From assembly GCF_000023785.1 (NCBI RefSeq), contig NC_012982.1:1736001-1800000 (forward strand): a stretch of DNA of 64,000 nucleotides, given 5' to 3'. Source of the DNA: Hirschia baltica ATCC 49814 (lineage in GTDB: Bacteria > Pseudomonadota > Alphaproteobacteria > Caulobacterales > Hyphomonadaceae). A program made the position numbers and the translations under genes. The notes under the pieces were generated by a model, which was given only the letters and a program-made list of their open reading frames with translations, did no database searches and was not told where the DNA came from. Below are positions 1 through 9,575 of this stretch, piece by piece (the stretch's first letter is position 1; every line of letters begins with the position of its first letter).

Positions 1-132
1 CCCAATGCCTCGTGGGCCAGTAAACATCCAGCCATGATGCATGCGTCCTGAACGTAGAGCTTCAAGAATTTCTGCTTGTGCATCGTCATGACCAATTACG
101 GGCCCAAATGAAGCTATGTCTATTTCACTCAT
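1..132 (-). CDS. holB: DNA polymerase III subunit delta' (N-terminal part, runs off the window)
   Basis: This is the first 44 codons of a minus-strand gene that continues past position 1. The translation starts MSEIDIASFGPVIGHDDAQ and runs on to a segment reading GWMFTGPRGIG. The latter resembles the start of the P-loop of the clamp-loader delta' subunit, which helps load the sliding clamp onto DNA. The start codon (130-132) overlaps the tmk stop codon as ATGA, so the two genes are translationally coupled. A tmk-holB order is common in alphaproteobacteria. The identity rests on the N-terminal sequence and the neighbour; only a small part is visible. Confidence 0.8.
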   Translation of the reverse strand, partial: MSEIDIASFGPVIGHDDAQAEILEALRSGRMHHGWMFTGPRGIG

Positions 133-764
133 TGAACAGAAAACCGCTTACATATTAGCTCTAAAGCTTCAGCCGTCACCTGATCAACTGAATTTGATGC
201 GTCTAAAACATAACATCGATCTTTATACCTATCTGCTATTTCTAAGAATGCTTGCCTAACATTTTCATGAAAAGATTGAGGTAGTTTCTCAAATGCATCT
301 TGTGGCCCATTGCGTTCGATCCGTCGTTTCGCCGAGACTTCCAGCGGCATGTCTAATAAAAGCGTAAGGTCGGGTTGTTGCTCATTTACAACTAGCTGAT
401 CCAATGTGCTGACAACATGATCATCAACGCCACCGGCTACGGCTTGGTAGGCACGGGTTGAGTCTGTGAAACGATCGCAAATAACCCATTCACCTCGCAA
501 TAGAGCTGGCTTGATAACATTTTCCAAATGATCGCAACGCGCGGCAAAAAACAAAAGCGTTTGTGTCAACGGCGACCAATCCTGATGATGTGGCGGATTA
601 AGGACTATGTTGCGAATAGCCTCACCACCAAGCGAACCACCTGGTTCCCGCGTAAGCAGGCACTTTATATCCAACTCTAATAGTTTTTTTTGTAGATTGG
701 AGGCTAATGTTGATTTACCAACACCTTCACCACCCTCGAGCGTAACAAATCGTCCAAGGTTCAT
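129..764 (-). CDS. tmk: Thymidylate (dTMP) kinase
   Basis: A 211-residue cytoplasmic kinase that converts dTMP to dTDP with ATP, needed for dTTP supply. The P-loop EGGEGVGKST is at residues 10-19. The family motif TREPGG lies near residue 39 and the DRFTDSTRAYQ segment near residue 97, which contributes to the nucleotide site. The length is normal for bacterial Tmk. It starts with ATG at 762-764 and overlaps holB downstream by 4 bp; the carboxypeptidase gene ends 3 bp upstream of it, so dac-tmk-holB looks like one transcript. Confidence 0.96.
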   Translation of the reverse strand: MNLGRFVTLEGGEGVGKSTLASNLQKKLLELDIKCLLTREPGGSLGGEAIRNIVLNPPHHQDWSPLTQTLLFFAARCDHLENVIKPALLRGEWVICDRFTDSTRAYQAVAGGVDDHVVSTLDQLVVNEQQPDLTLLLDMPLEVSAKRRIERNGPQDAFEKLPQSFHENVRQAFLEIADRYKDRCYVLDASNSVDQVTAEALELICKRFSVQ

Positions 765-767
765 GTT

Positions 768-1910
768 CTAGCCACCAAGCCCCATTCCGACCAAAGCGCG
801 CTCAAATAGACTTTTTCTAGCGATCGATTGTGCCAAAACAGCAGGTGCTCTTACATCCTGCATGCCTGGTGCTGACACGATTATTTCACCAACAACATCA
901 CCTTCGGATAGAGGCGCTTTAAGTGGACCGTTGTAAACCACTTCAACCTTTATATCGCGAATGGAATCGGCATGTAGAGCGGCCTTCATAAGTTCAATGG
1001 CCTTAAGTTCTACAGTTTTTTGTTTTCCGAGGAATACGTCTGCCTCACCCACGATCTGATCTGGCTGTACGACTTCAACCACTTTAAAATCTACAAAAGC
1101 CGACCGCATAACTCGACGAGCTTCGGATGCACGCTCTGCAATACTATCCAGGCCGTTGAGAACAATAATCCGGCGTTTTCCATCCCGAACAGCAGATCCA
1201 ACAAGGCCATAGCCCGAAATTTCTAAATGTCCGGTTTTTAAGCCATCAGCACCTTGAACTTCGCCCAATAGAGGGTTTCGGTTTGGCTGACGGATTCCAT
1301 TCCAAGTAAATTCCTTCTCGCTATACAAAGCGTAGAATTCAGGAAAATCCTTGATTGTAAGATAAGCAAGTTGTGCAAGGTCTGCAGCGCTTATGCGGTG
1401 ATTGTCTGAGTAGAGCCCAGTAGGGTTTTCAAACGTAGCACTATCTAATCCCAACTCGCGGGCACGCCGCGTCATTTCTTCAGCGAAGGCTTCTTGAGAA
1501 CCGCTGATCGCCTCAGCAATTACGATACATGCATCATTTCCAGATTGAATGATCACACCGCGCAAAAGGTCGCGAACCGATACTTTTGAGCCAAGCTCCA
1601 AAAACATCGTAGAACCACCAGAAGCGGCTCCACCTTCACGCCACGCTGTTTCAGATACAACAAACTCATCTTCGAGAGTAAGCCGGCCATCGCGAATACG
1701 TTCAAACACAATATACGCGGTCATAATCTTGGTCATGGACGCGGGGATAAATGGCGTATCGCCATCTTTTGAATACAAGGCCATGCCGGTATCAGCATCC
1801 ATAATGTAAGCATAATCGGCTGACGTATTCAGAGCATCGGCATAGGCTGGCGTATAAACGCTTCCAAGCAGGAGGGATGTACTAACAATGAATGCAGAAA
1901 AAATGCGCAT
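768..1910 (-). CDS. D-alanyl-D-alanine carboxypeptidase (penicillin-binding protein 5/6 family)
   Basis: A 380-residue exported peptidoglycan enzyme that trims the terminal D-Ala from stem peptides. A Sec signal peptide ends at about residue 24 (AYA|D). All three serine-peptidase S11 motifs are present: SMTK at 58-61 with the catalytic Ser58 and Lys61, SGN at 123-125, and KTG at 225-227. A C-terminal PBP5-type domain follows (about 275-360), and the end may act as an amphipathic membrane anchor. It is the first gene of the dac-tmk-holB run. A dacC- or dacF-type name is possible, but paralogues cannot be told apart from sequence alone. Confidence 0.93.
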   Translation of the reverse strand: MRIFSAFIVSTSLLLGSVYTPAYADALNTSADYAYIMDADTGMALYSKDGDTPFIPASMTKIMTAYIVFERIRDGRLTLEDEFVVSETAWREGGAASGGSTMFLELGSKVSVRDLLRGVIIQSGNDACIVIAEAISGSQEAFAEEMTRRARELGLDSATFENPTGLYSDNHRISAADLAQLAYLTIKDFPEFYALYSEKEFTWNGIRQPNRNPLLGEVQGADGLKTGHLEISGYGLVGSAVRDGKRRIIVLNGLDSIAERASEARRVMRSAFVDFKVVEVVQPDQIVGEADVFLGKQKTVELKAIELMKAALHADSIRDIKVEVVYNGPLKAPLSEGDVVGEIIVSAPGMQDVRAPAVLAQSIARKSLFERALVGMGLGG

Positions 1911-1993
1911 GTGAAACCTTTATACTCAATCTATACGATCGCATAGACAGGGACGGCTGACCAAAAGCAACCTTATAAGGCACACAAAATCAG

Positions 1994-2025
1994 TTCAGCT
2001 GGAAACGTCAATGTTTCCAGCTGAA
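1994..2025 (-). terminator. Hairpin terminator downstream of rlpA
   Basis: A perfect 13-bp inverted repeat (1994-2006 and 2013-2025) with a 6-nt loop lies 29 bp beyond the stop codon of the RlpA gene. Read on the minus strand the second arm is followed by CTGATTTTGTG, a weak T-rich tract, so termination there is likely but not certain. Confidence 0.6.
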
Positions 2026-2053
2026 AGAAGCGTATGTTTTGACAAAAATCTGT

Positions 2054-3295
2054 CTAGTTGGACACAATCAGTGTTTCAAAGCCGCTACCAGCCAGATTTG
2101 CTCTGGCCTTAACCGCTTGATCGCGTGTTTGCCATTCACCGACAAAGACTTTGAACATGTCGCGACCATTGATTCGCGTTTCTTTAACCGACACCTGTCC
2201 GTAAGTGTGAAGTTTCGCACGTAATTGGTGAGCATTGGCCAATTCACCAAACACACCTGCCTGAAGGACATATTTCTCTTGATTAGAAAAAGACAATGGA
2301 AGTGAAGCTTGTTGAAGTGGCATCATCTGGCGTTGTATTGGGCGAGGCGAATAACTTGCTTTCATCAACATGGGATTTGCTGGTGCCTCAGCTTTTCCTT
2401 TTGCAAGCGTTTGGCGTGCTTCCTCAACGTATTTCGCTGGAATGGAATTGTGAGCCTCTGGCGCGTATCCCATATATTGAACACGAACTTTGGCTGTGCC
2501 GTTGTCTTTATATCCTAAAACAGTCGCTGATTGTTTAGACAAATCAATAATACGGTCGTCAACAAACGGTCCACGATCATTTATGCGTACGACGACGCTA
2601 CGGCCATTCTCTAGGTTTGTAACACGCGCCAAACTTGGAATAGGCAGCGTTGGGTGTGCGGCAGTCAGAGCGTTTTGATCGAAGACTTCACCGACAGCAG
2701 AATCTTTCCCGTGAAATTGCGGTCCATACCAAGACCCTACGCCGACTTCATCATAATTTGGCTCAGCAAACGGCACATACCATCGTCCTTGAATTTCATA
2801 CGGAGCACCGATTTTCTGTTTTGCGAACCCTGCTGGAGGTGTGGAGGCCAATTTTACGGCTCTCAATCCACGATTCGGCGCTGCAGCAGAATTGTTTAGC
2901 ACACCACTTGGAGCCACGTATGACGAGCCGCTAATCTTTTGCGCTTGGTTACGAGAAATAGCGCTTGTCGCAGAAGCAAAGGCAATCGGCTTGGCATTAT
3001 TTCCCAATAAACGCGGCCCCTGTTTTCCATATGACATATTAGGTTGGTCAGGATACCTATATTCAATTCGCTTAGAGCCGCCCTGCACTTTTGCTGAACT
3101 TGTTGGCGCGGAGGCAATCTGCATATATTGGGGAGTTGAAGGAGAACTGCCAACAAAAGTAATTGGCACTCCATTATAGGTTTCAGCACTTGCTCCAGGC
3201 GCTATAACACCTGAAACAATTACTGCTGTGCTAAGCACAACTCTCTTTACTATACAAAAACGCATTGCGTTTCGTGTTTGGGCGGCTCTTGCCAT
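2054..3295 (-). CDS. rlpA: RlpA-type septal ring lytic transglycosylase with SPOR domain
   Basis: A 413-residue exported cell-wall protein. The N-terminus has a signal peptide (GASA|E near residue 37) after an extended start. The ATG at 3293-3295 is preceded by AAAGGAAG at good spacing, so the longer form is preferred over the internal ATG at 3263-3265. A low-complexity linker of about 140 residues follows. The double-psi beta-barrel domain is at roughly 180-275 (GVGSWYG, ARVTNLENGRSVVVRINDRGPF, DLS). A C-terminal SPOR domain at about 340-413 binds denuded septal glycan. Family members cleave peptide-free glycan strands at division sites. No lipobox cysteine is evident, so it is probably periplasmic rather than a lipoprotein. 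Confidence 0.9.
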   Translation of the reverse strand: MARAAQTRNAMRFCIVKRVVLSTAVIVSGVIAPGASAETYNGVPITFVGSSPSTPQYMQIASAPTSSAKVQGGSKRIEYRYPDQPNMSYGKQGPRLLGNNAKPIAFASATSAISRNQAQKISGSSYVAPSGVLNNSAAAPNRGLRAVKLASTPPAGFAKQKIGAPYEIQGRWYVPFAEPNYDEVGVGSWYGPQFHGKDSAVGEVFDQNALTAAHPTLPIPSLARVTNLENGRSVVVRINDRGPFVDDRIIDLSKQSATVLGYKDNGTAKVRVQYMGYAPEAHNSIPAKYVEEARQTLAKGKAEAPANPMLMKASYSPRPIQRQMMPLQQASLPLSFSNQEKYVLQAGVFGELANAHQLRAKLHTYGQVSVKETRINGRDMFKVFVGEWQTRDQAVKARANLAGSGFETLIVSN

Positions 3296-3637
3296 CGGTC
3301 TGGTCTTCCTTTTGTTTTAAAAGGCGAGCTCGGGAATTTTTTCCTCAAACTCTCCGCTCTTTCGGCGGGTATGAAGTAAACATAACAAAGGAAATTGGAT
3401 TAATAGTTAATTTTATGCCCAAATTTGATAACCTGTATGGTTACCAGTGCGTTTACCTTAATAAGACGGTCTTAAATTTTAACTATATAAGTTAACAGCT
3501 ATTGGGCTTTGATAGCCTCGTTTCGACGTTTTTCCTCAAGAGTATGATTAACAGCGTTTTGTGGTTTTTATCTTTTTAGAAAAAAAAGTAAGATTTCCCT
3601 TTGCAAATAAAATTAGTTTATGTATGAACAGCGCCTC
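3296..3637. other. Intergenic region between rlpA and tRNA-Ser
   Basis: This 342-bp AT-rich stretch contains no open reading frame with a convincing ribosome-binding site or recognisable protein. It must carry the leftward rlpA promoter, whose ribosome-binding site is at about 3305-3312, and the rightward tRNA promoter. Confidence 0.5.
3601..3628 (+). promoter_or_regulatory. Candidate promoter of tRNA-Ser
   Basis: TTGCAA (3601-3606) and TATGAA (3623-3628) are separated by 16 bp, close to sigma-70 consensus, and end 9 bp before the mature tRNA 5' end. This is a position and sequence match only. Confidence 0.4.
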
Positions 3638-3728
<91 letters not shown>

Positions 3729-3781
3729 AACTTGTATTTAAGTTGTTGATTATAAATTATTTTCTATACTTCATGATAGAC

Positions 3782-3803
3782 AGGGTAAACCATAGGGTTA
3801 GCC
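3782..3803. repeat. Left arm-type integrase sites (two 10-bp direct repeats)
   Basis: AGGGTAAACC (3782-3791) and AGGGTTAGCC (3794-3803) start 12 bp apart. The second is identical to both copies of the right-end pair at 22601-22622, which have the same 12-bp period. Their placement just inside each island end suggests arm sites for the integrase N-terminal domain. Confidence 0.65.
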
Positions 3804-4017
3804 ATAGTTGTGGTGTGCTGAACGCTGTACTTTATCGATTTGTTCATTTTGTTGAGGTTAAGATCGCTTCGCCAAGGTACGATTGTCTTCGCAGACGGTT
3901 TTCTAACACCGCTCTAAGATCAAAAATTGTGATTAACTTATAGTATTCCTGACAATTTTTACTGAAGGCAGCTCAATTCAGAGAAGAAACCACATTCGCA
4001 ACAAGCTAAATGGGTTC

Positions 4018-6669
4018 CTACACTCCTGCTATCTTATCAATCTCATCAAAGCGTCGTTCAGTAGGCATAACGAACAAACATTTGCCCTCACTTGCATTCG
4101 CCCAGACTTCACCGATAAAACGCTTAGACTTAGCATCATCATCATTGTAAAGGTAAGCACCTTTATACTCAACAACAAGAATGCGACCGTCTTTTAATAG
4201 GGCGACAAAATCTGGATAGAATTTGTACTTAGGCAATTGCAGCCAAAATGAATTTGGCTTTTGTTCAACATTACGTATCCAATATTGCACAGCATCCATT
4301 TGGTCTAAGTATTTTGCACAATCATACTCTTCACCAGAATCCTTTAGATCACCAATCAAAGTAGCGTAGTGCTTTTGGAAGCGATACCCACCTTTGTGTG
4401 GTTGATTGTAGGCGTAGGTTTGTTCGTCAAAAATAACGCCTTCTTCGGCACTAACAGCAAACTTTGAAGCATCGACGCTAAACAATGCACTATAGTTTTG
4501 CGTTTCTCGCACTTCACGCAAATCACCAATCAAATCTGAAACAGCACGACGAAGATCAAATTTATTGCGTACTAGTTCATCCAGCGTAAAACCACCTTGA
4601 TAGATTAGCGCATCCAAAACCTTTTTCATAAACATGACAGAACTAGGCTTGGTCACGTCTTGTTTTTTGATACCCGTATCGATCCAATTAGCTAATCGCG
4701 GAATATTCCAAGACGGTTCATGCACCACAGCAAGCAAATCATCATGCATACGGTCAATGAAACGTATTTCCATTTTGCCTTTTTGCGTCACATCCAATTC
4801 ACCACGTTTACTATCCAAACGTAGTGTAAATCTGTCTAAAATAGAGGTCGCGTCGCATTCATCTAATCGCCAAGGTAAGTCTAAGAAATGATCGCGTTTG
4901 AAGAGTTCTAGCTTACCTTGTTCACTAAAAACCAAGCCTGGGACGATAAACGGAGGCTTATCTATATCCGCCGCCTGTGAGCGCTGATAGCCATTAGTCT
5001 CTTGGTACAATCTATCAATAGCTTTATCAGCACCCGCAACATTCGCCATTTTCAATTGAACAAGGTTTCTGTCTTCTTTGCTCATTTGGCCTTTATAAAC
5101 AAATGTATTTTTCTCTTCATTGAAAGAAAGACGTGCGCGCACCCGTACTGGAAGTTCACTAATCTTTTTCTGAACCTCTACAACTGGTGTATGATCAATT
5201 TCTACAGGCTCTGACTCAAAATCTGTTTCATTTCGAAAGCGGTCAAATCCTAAATCACTGTTATCAGTGACAAGCTCGTTTACTTCTTGTTTGTTGAAAC
5301 CTGAACCTTCTACAAGGCCATCTTTTAGTGCTTCAGCGGTCGCATTAAAATTAGCGGAAGCCACAAAGGCATAAGCTCTATTGAGCACATCAATTGTTTT
5401 ACGCTTTGCTTTTGGCATTCGCAAAATGCGGCCAAGGATTTGCTCTACTGCCGTTCCAGACCTTTGCTCTGCAACAGAACACAACACATAAGCAAACGGG
5501 CAATCCCATCCCTCTTTTAGTTTGGATTGCGTAATGATGTAACGCACGTCGCAATCTTCAGATAGCACATCAAGGCCGTCCAGATCTTTCTCAGGCCCTG
5601 TATGCACCGCTATTTGATCTTCAGGGATTAGCTTGTCTTCTAGCAAGTGCTTTTTGATGACATCGTACGTTATTCGTGCAGGATCATTCTTGCTTGCAGA
5701 TTGTGCCTGAAACAAAATAATAGGACGGATATATTCCTTGGTTTCGGCGCGTTCGGCTTGCGCCGCTTCCTCAAGAGAATGACGGCAATCTAAAGCAGCC
5801 CCTATTGTTTTTTGCCAATCACTATTCGTGGTTAAACGGATAGGTAATTTGATCATTTGCTCCGCTTTTAATTCGGCGGCGGATACTGAATGCAAAATAT
5901 TAGACGGATACTTCTCTTTTTTAGGCTCATATTCAGTTTGAGGCGTCGCGGTTAATTCTAATATCAAAGACGGGTGGAAATTTTCCAGCGTATCAAATGA
6001 CAAAGCCGAGCGCGCATTGTGTGCTTCATCTACAATGACCATCGGGCGATGCAAGCGTAGCAAATTTACCAGCGAAGCTATCGGGCGATGCGTGCCTTCA
6101 ACTTTCTCTAAATGTTCGGTTTGTTCATCCTTCAAGCCCGAAAAATGATCCATCAATGCGCCGGAATCCTGATAGGCTTTAAGGCCGTCTTTATCGTCGC
6201 GTTTGAAAGATTGGATGGTCGATACAATAATACACGCCCCGCCCTCAGCATCCGCGCGAGACATAGCTAACGCTTCATCTTTATCCATCACAGAAACGTT
6301 GCGGCCAAATTGTTCCATCAATGCCGCTCGGTATGGATGATCTACATTTTTAAGCGCTGCAAGCGTTTGATATTTAATCGGTGTAGACGGCACAAGCCAA
6401 AGCACCATTGGATTTGGCGTCTGCATGTGAGACTTTGCTGCAATCCCGACAGATACCGCAGCCATCAGTGTTTTACCGCCACCTGTTGGCACGCGCAGAC
6501 ACACATAAGGCGTACCATCTGCAATGTTCGGCGCATCTCTATAAGGCAAACTGGTAAGCTTATAAAAAGCTAAGTTTGCTCCCATTTCTTCAGTATCAAC
6601 AAGATACTGCTCAAACTTACCAAGTGACTCTTTTTGATAGTTTTTTAGTTCAAAATTGACGGCGGCCAT
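4018..6669 (-). CDS. Type III restriction enzyme, Res (helicase-nuclease) subunit
   Basis: An 883-residue protein that with Mod forms a type III restriction complex, translocating and cutting DNA when two unmodified sites are encountered. The superfamily 2 helicase motifs are present: Walker A in PTGGGKTLMAA near residue 62, DEAH in VIVDEAHNARS near 215, and motif III LTATP near 240. Motif VI is QILGRILRMP. The C-terminal PD-(D/E)xK endonuclease core is seen as YPDF, then VVEYKG near residues 818-837. It starts with ATG at 6667-6669, which shares one base with the mod stop (TAATG), so translation is coupled. All catalytic motifs appear intact. Confidence 0.93.
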   Translation of the reverse strand: MAAVNFELKNYQKESLGKFEQYLVDTEEMGANLAFYKLTSLPYRDAPNIADGTPYVCLRVPTGGGKTLMAAVSVGIAAKSHMQTPNPMVLWLVPSTPIKYQTLAALKNVDHPYRAALMEQFGRNVSVMDKDEALAMSRADAEGGACIIVSTIQSFKRDDKDGLKAYQDSGALMDHFSGLKDEQTEHLEKVEGTHRPIASLVNLLRLHRPMVIVDEAHNARSALSFDTLENFHPSLILELTATPQTEYEPKKEKYPSNILHSVSAAELKAEQMIKLPIRLTTNSDWQKTIGAALDCRHSLEEAAQAERAETKEYIRPIILFQAQSASKNDPARITYDVIKKHLLEDKLIPEDQIAVHTGPEKDLDGLDVLSEDCDVRYIITQSKLKEGWDCPFAYVLCSVAEQRSGTAVEQILGRILRMPKAKRKTIDVLNRAYAFVASANFNATAEALKDGLVEGSGFNKQEVNELVTDNSDLGFDRFRNETDFESEPVEIDHTPVVEVQKKISELPVRVRARLSFNEEKNTFVYKGQMSKEDRNLVQLKMANVAGADKAIDRLYQETNGYQRSQAADIDKPPFIVPGLVFSEQGKLELFKRDHFLDLPWRLDECDATSILDRFTLRLDSKRGELDVTQKGKMEIRFIDRMHDDLLAVVHEPSWNIPRLANWIDTGIKKQDVTKPSSVMFMKKVLDALIYQGGFTLDELVRNKFDLRRAVSDLIGDLREVRETQNYSALFSVDASKFAVSAEEGVIFDEQTYAYNQPHKGGYRFQKHYATLIGDLKDSGEEYDCAKYLDQMDAVQYWIRNVEQKPNSFWLQLPKYKFYPDFVALLKDGRILVVEYKGAYLYNDDDAKSKRFIGEVWANASEGKCLFVMPTERRFDEIDKIAGV

Positions 6670-8309
6670 TATGCGCCCCCTTCAATCTGATAAGGGATTT
6701 GTTTGAAGCTGATATTGGCCTCTTTCAATGTGTCTTCAGAGACTGTGCAGCCTTCAGCATAGACTATACGTTTGCCGTCAAAGCCTTCGGGTGGCGCGGG
6801 TAAGTCTGCGAGCACTTGAGGCGTCAACACATTGCCATCGGCTTCGCGGGCAAAGCCCTGCATGGCTTGGGAGAATAACAGGTAAACTGCTTTATCCTGA
6901 TGGGTGCCAAGGAAGGGTGAATTGGTATTGGCTTTTTGCGGGATAGGCGCACCCGTTTCGGCAAAGAAAACATGAGCAGCAAGGTCAGGGAAATTGACCT
7001 CTGCATCAATATCGCCAAATTCATTGAACAAGGGCACGCCAAGGCGGCAATAACGGAAACCACCGCCAAGGCCTTCTACGGGCTTGTCCGGGTCACCCCC
7101 CTTATCATAGCCATGAATCACACGTTTGAGGCGTTCTGCCGTCACATCAGGTGCAATCTTTTGATCCATTTCCACCAGAATGAATTTGCGATTGCCGCCA
7201 TCCTGCTTGTTGAGGTCTAGCACAGCGTGGCCTGTTGTGCCTGAACCTGCAAAAGAGTCGAGGATTAGGTCATCGGGATTTGAACCGATTTCTAGCAGAC
7301 GCTGAATCAAAGTTGATGGTTTCGGCGTGGCGAAAATTTCATCCTGACCATGAAAAATTTCGAGAATTTGACGCTTTGCAAATTGCGTATGCCCAACATC
7401 TCCATGCAACATTACGGTACGTGGCACTATCCCACCAACTTCACTGAGAAATCGCTTAAAAGCAGGCACGCGGTTGTTTCCTGTTACACCCCACCATATC
7501 CGATTCTCCGCAACATGGTTATCAAAAGTAGATTTTGGATACCTCCAAACAGCAGTAGAGGAAGGCCAAACCTCTTCACCCGAATTCGGGTTCAATACTG
7601 GATACCATCCATTGGGGCGCTCTGTGTTGTTTTTATTTGAAGCATAATTGTCCGCTTTCCAAGGGCCTCGCGGATCATTGTCTGGATTGGAATAACGGGC
7701 ATTCTGTTCTTCGGTCCTCGCCAATTTGTTTGGAACCCAGCGCGATTTATGTTTTCCATAAACAAGTACATAATCGTGATCATCACTGAAGTACTTAGCA
7801 TCTCCCGCAGGAGCATATTTTTTTTGCCAGATCAGTGAAGCAATGAAGTTCTGAGATCCAAAAATTTCGTCCAAAAGTACCCGTAGACGGTGATTTTCAT
7901 CATCATCAATACTTACAAAAATAGCACCATCTTCCCGCAGAAATTCCCGCAGCAGGCGCAAGCGCGGATACATCATGCATAGCCATTTATCATGACGAGA
8001 TAGGTCTTCACCTTCCTTGCCAACGGTCTTTTCTAGCCAAGCTTTAATCTCAGGCGAGTTCACATTGTCATTATAAACCCAGCCTTCATTCCCCGTATTA
8101 TAGGGCGGGTCGATATAAATGCATTTCACCTTGCCTGCATAATAGGGAAGCAACGCTTTGAGCGCCCCCAGATTATCGCCCTGCACCAACAAATTGCCTG
8201 CATCTGGATCACCCGCTGACAACTCCCCATCACAATGCACAAGGCGATACGGCACCTCACGATGATGGTTCACAACAGCTTTCTTACCGATCCAATCCAA
8301 TACAGGCAT
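6669..8309 (-). CDS. Type III DNA methyltransferase, Mod subunit (adenine-specific)
   Basis: A 546-residue methyltransferase that supplies sequence recognition and N6-adenine methylation for the adjacent Res subunit. The catalytic motif DPPY is at residues 67-70 (YIDPPYNTGNEG). The AdoMet-binding motif FAGSGTTG comes later, near 352-359, which is the beta-class order typical of Mod proteins. The variable segment between them (about 150-330) is expected to be the target recognition domain, so the recognised site cannot be read from homology. It lies upstream of res in the same operon. No simple-repeat tract suggesting phase variation was seen in the gene. Confidence 0.93.
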   Translation of the reverse strand: MPVLDWIGKKAVVNHHREVPYRLVHCDGELSAGDPDAGNLLVQGDNLGALKALLPYYAGKVKCIYIDPPYNTGNEGWVYNDNVNSPEIKAWLEKTVGKEGEDLSRHDKWLCMMYPRLRLLREFLREDGAIFVSIDDDENHRLRVLLDEIFGSQNFIASLIWQKKYAPAGDAKYFSDDHDYVLVYGKHKSRWVPNKLARTEEQNARYSNPDNDPRGPWKADNYASNKNNTERPNGWYPVLNPNSGEEVWPSSTAVWRYPKSTFDNHVAENRIWWGVTGNNRVPAFKRFLSEVGGIVPRTVMLHGDVGHTQFAKRQILEIFHGQDEIFATPKPSTLIQRLLEIGSNPDDLILDSFAGSGTTGHAVLDLNKQDGGNRKFILVEMDQKIAPDVTAERLKRVIHGYDKGGDPDKPVEGLGGGFRYCRLGVPLFNEFGDIDAEVNFPDLAAHVFFAETGAPIPQKANTNSPFLGTHQDKAVYLLFSQAMQGFAREADGNVLTPQVLADLPAPPEGFDGKRIVYAEGCTVSEDTLKEANISFKQIPYQIEGGA

Positions 8310-8380
8310 AAAATTCCCTTATAATATCTATGGTAAATGGTCTGAAACAAACCGATGATTCAGGCAAGTTCACTTTGATC

Positions 8381-9313
8381 TTAATCTGTGAGTTTGCTTT
8401 CAAGTTGCTGGATTTGCCAATCTTTCAAAGTCTGGTTGGTATCCATCAGCCGCCATTCCCAGCGACCATTTGAATTACGACCGCTGATAACCGACGCAGC
8501 CGCACTAGGGCTGTTGAATGAAACATCTTGTAGAAACACCAATAAACCATTGTCAGGCTCACTGCTGGCGAGTGTATTATTCTCAATTAGGCTTATGCGC
8601 AATTTTGCATAGCCATCAGAAGTATGTGGCGGATCAGCAAGCGCCGTTGAACCTTTCAATACAACGAATTCACCATCTTGTTCTATAGCTTGCGCTCGAT
8701 AGCCATGCTTTTTTGATTCTAGGTATAAAGCTAGTATGTGAGGAGATTGCACATCTTTTTGTAGACTGGTCGTCGTGTCAGTAGACAAGCTTACCTTAGG
8801 GCGCTCACGCAATATATCTACCCCCAAAACAGGTAAAACGACCTCTATCTGAGATAGGAAAAACTCCATATCGGATTCATCGGATTCTGGAAGGAAGTTC
8901 ACTATATCGGGGCTTGTTCCATTCGCTAGATCTGCACGCCCTGCCTGGATCGCTTTGTCGATCAAACGGCCTTCAAGGTAGCGAATGTGTGCTTTTGTAA
9001 GATTCTTATCTTTTGAGGAAATCAGGCAAGCTCGCGTCCAGAAATCTTTAGTTTCATCTTTTGCATGCGCCTTTATTCGATTGGCGATGTTATCCCCTTC
9101 ACCAATATAGGCTTTCGTTCGTGTTGGATTTTCTGGATCTTCTCCAAGGAGAATGTAGACACCTGTTCGGCTTGCTTCTTCTCTTGCTAAAGCATCGACC
9201 AATCGTGAGCGTGGCGTCATGAGAACATGCCCTACCCAATTCATGACTTCCGCTGTGATTAAGCCTGTAGGTGTTCCATCAACAAGGAACAAACGTACTG
9301 AACGGCCCTTCAT
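8381..9313 (-). CDS. GIY-YIG nuclease-like protein with DUF4357 domain
   Basis: A 310-residue protein. The middle section has GVYILLGE followed by KAYIGEGDNIANRIKAH (about residues 52-85), matching a GIY-YIG endonuclease fold with the conserved Arg in NRI. The C-terminal segment (about 215-300) with FNSPSAAASVISGRNSNGRWEW matches the DUF4357 signature. The start is taken at ATG 9311-9313, behind GGGGGA, rather than the in-frame TTG one codon earlier. It is 71 bp upstream of mod on the same strand, so it is likely co-transcribed with the R-M genes. Such proteins are often found beside restriction systems. Whether this one cleaves DNA or has an accessory role is unknown. Confidence 0.8.
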   Translation of the reverse strand: MKGRSVRLFLVDGTPTGLITAEVMNWVGHVLMTPRSRLVDALAREEASRTGVYILLGEDPENPTRTKAYIGEGDNIANRIKAHAKDETKDFWTRACLISSKDKNLTKAHIRYLEGRLIDKAIQAGRADLANGTSPDIVNFLPESDESDMEFFLSQIEVVLPVLGVDILRERPKVSLSTDTTTSLQKDVQSPHILALYLESKKHGYRAQAIEQDGEFVVLKGSTALADPPHTSDGYAKLRISLIENNTLASSEPDNGLLVFLQDVSFNSPSAAASVISGRNSNGRWEWRLMDTNQTLKDWQIQQLESKLTD

Positions 9314-9547
9314 CAAATCCCCCTATTAAGTCCATCAGAAATTGATAAAGTGAATCTATGTGGTATGGCTACCCAAAAGCCATAAGATCATTCAAAAATG
9401 TGTTGAGGAATCAGGTAAAACGAATCACATTTCGAAATTAGCTTTTATGAAGATTTTTAGGCGATAACTGGAACTCTTCAGAAATTTTAAGCATATATGC
9501 CCCAAATTCGTCGCTGTACGGACGTATTCGCTAGATAAATAGTAATT

Positions 9548-9567
9548 CCAAGCTCTATTAGGCTTGG
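9548..9567 (+). promoter_or_regulatory. Small hairpin overlapping a Shine-Dalgarno sequence
   Basis: CCAAGC (9548-9553) and GCTTGG (9562-9567) form a 6-bp stem with an 8-nt loop. The last two bases of the stem are the first two of the GGAGG ribosome-binding site (9566-9570) of the next gene, so folding could limit translation. Confidence 0.35.
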
Positions 9568-9575
9568 AGGAAAAC

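Noticed and set aside
1020-1226. Plus-strand reading frames inside the D,D-carboxypeptidase and RlpA genes
   Set aside because: They are antisense to well-supported genes with conserved catalytic motifs, and lack recognisable products.
3743-3943. 66-codon frame at the left island end
   Set aside because: No ribosome-binding site or family features; it overlaps the arm-type repeats.
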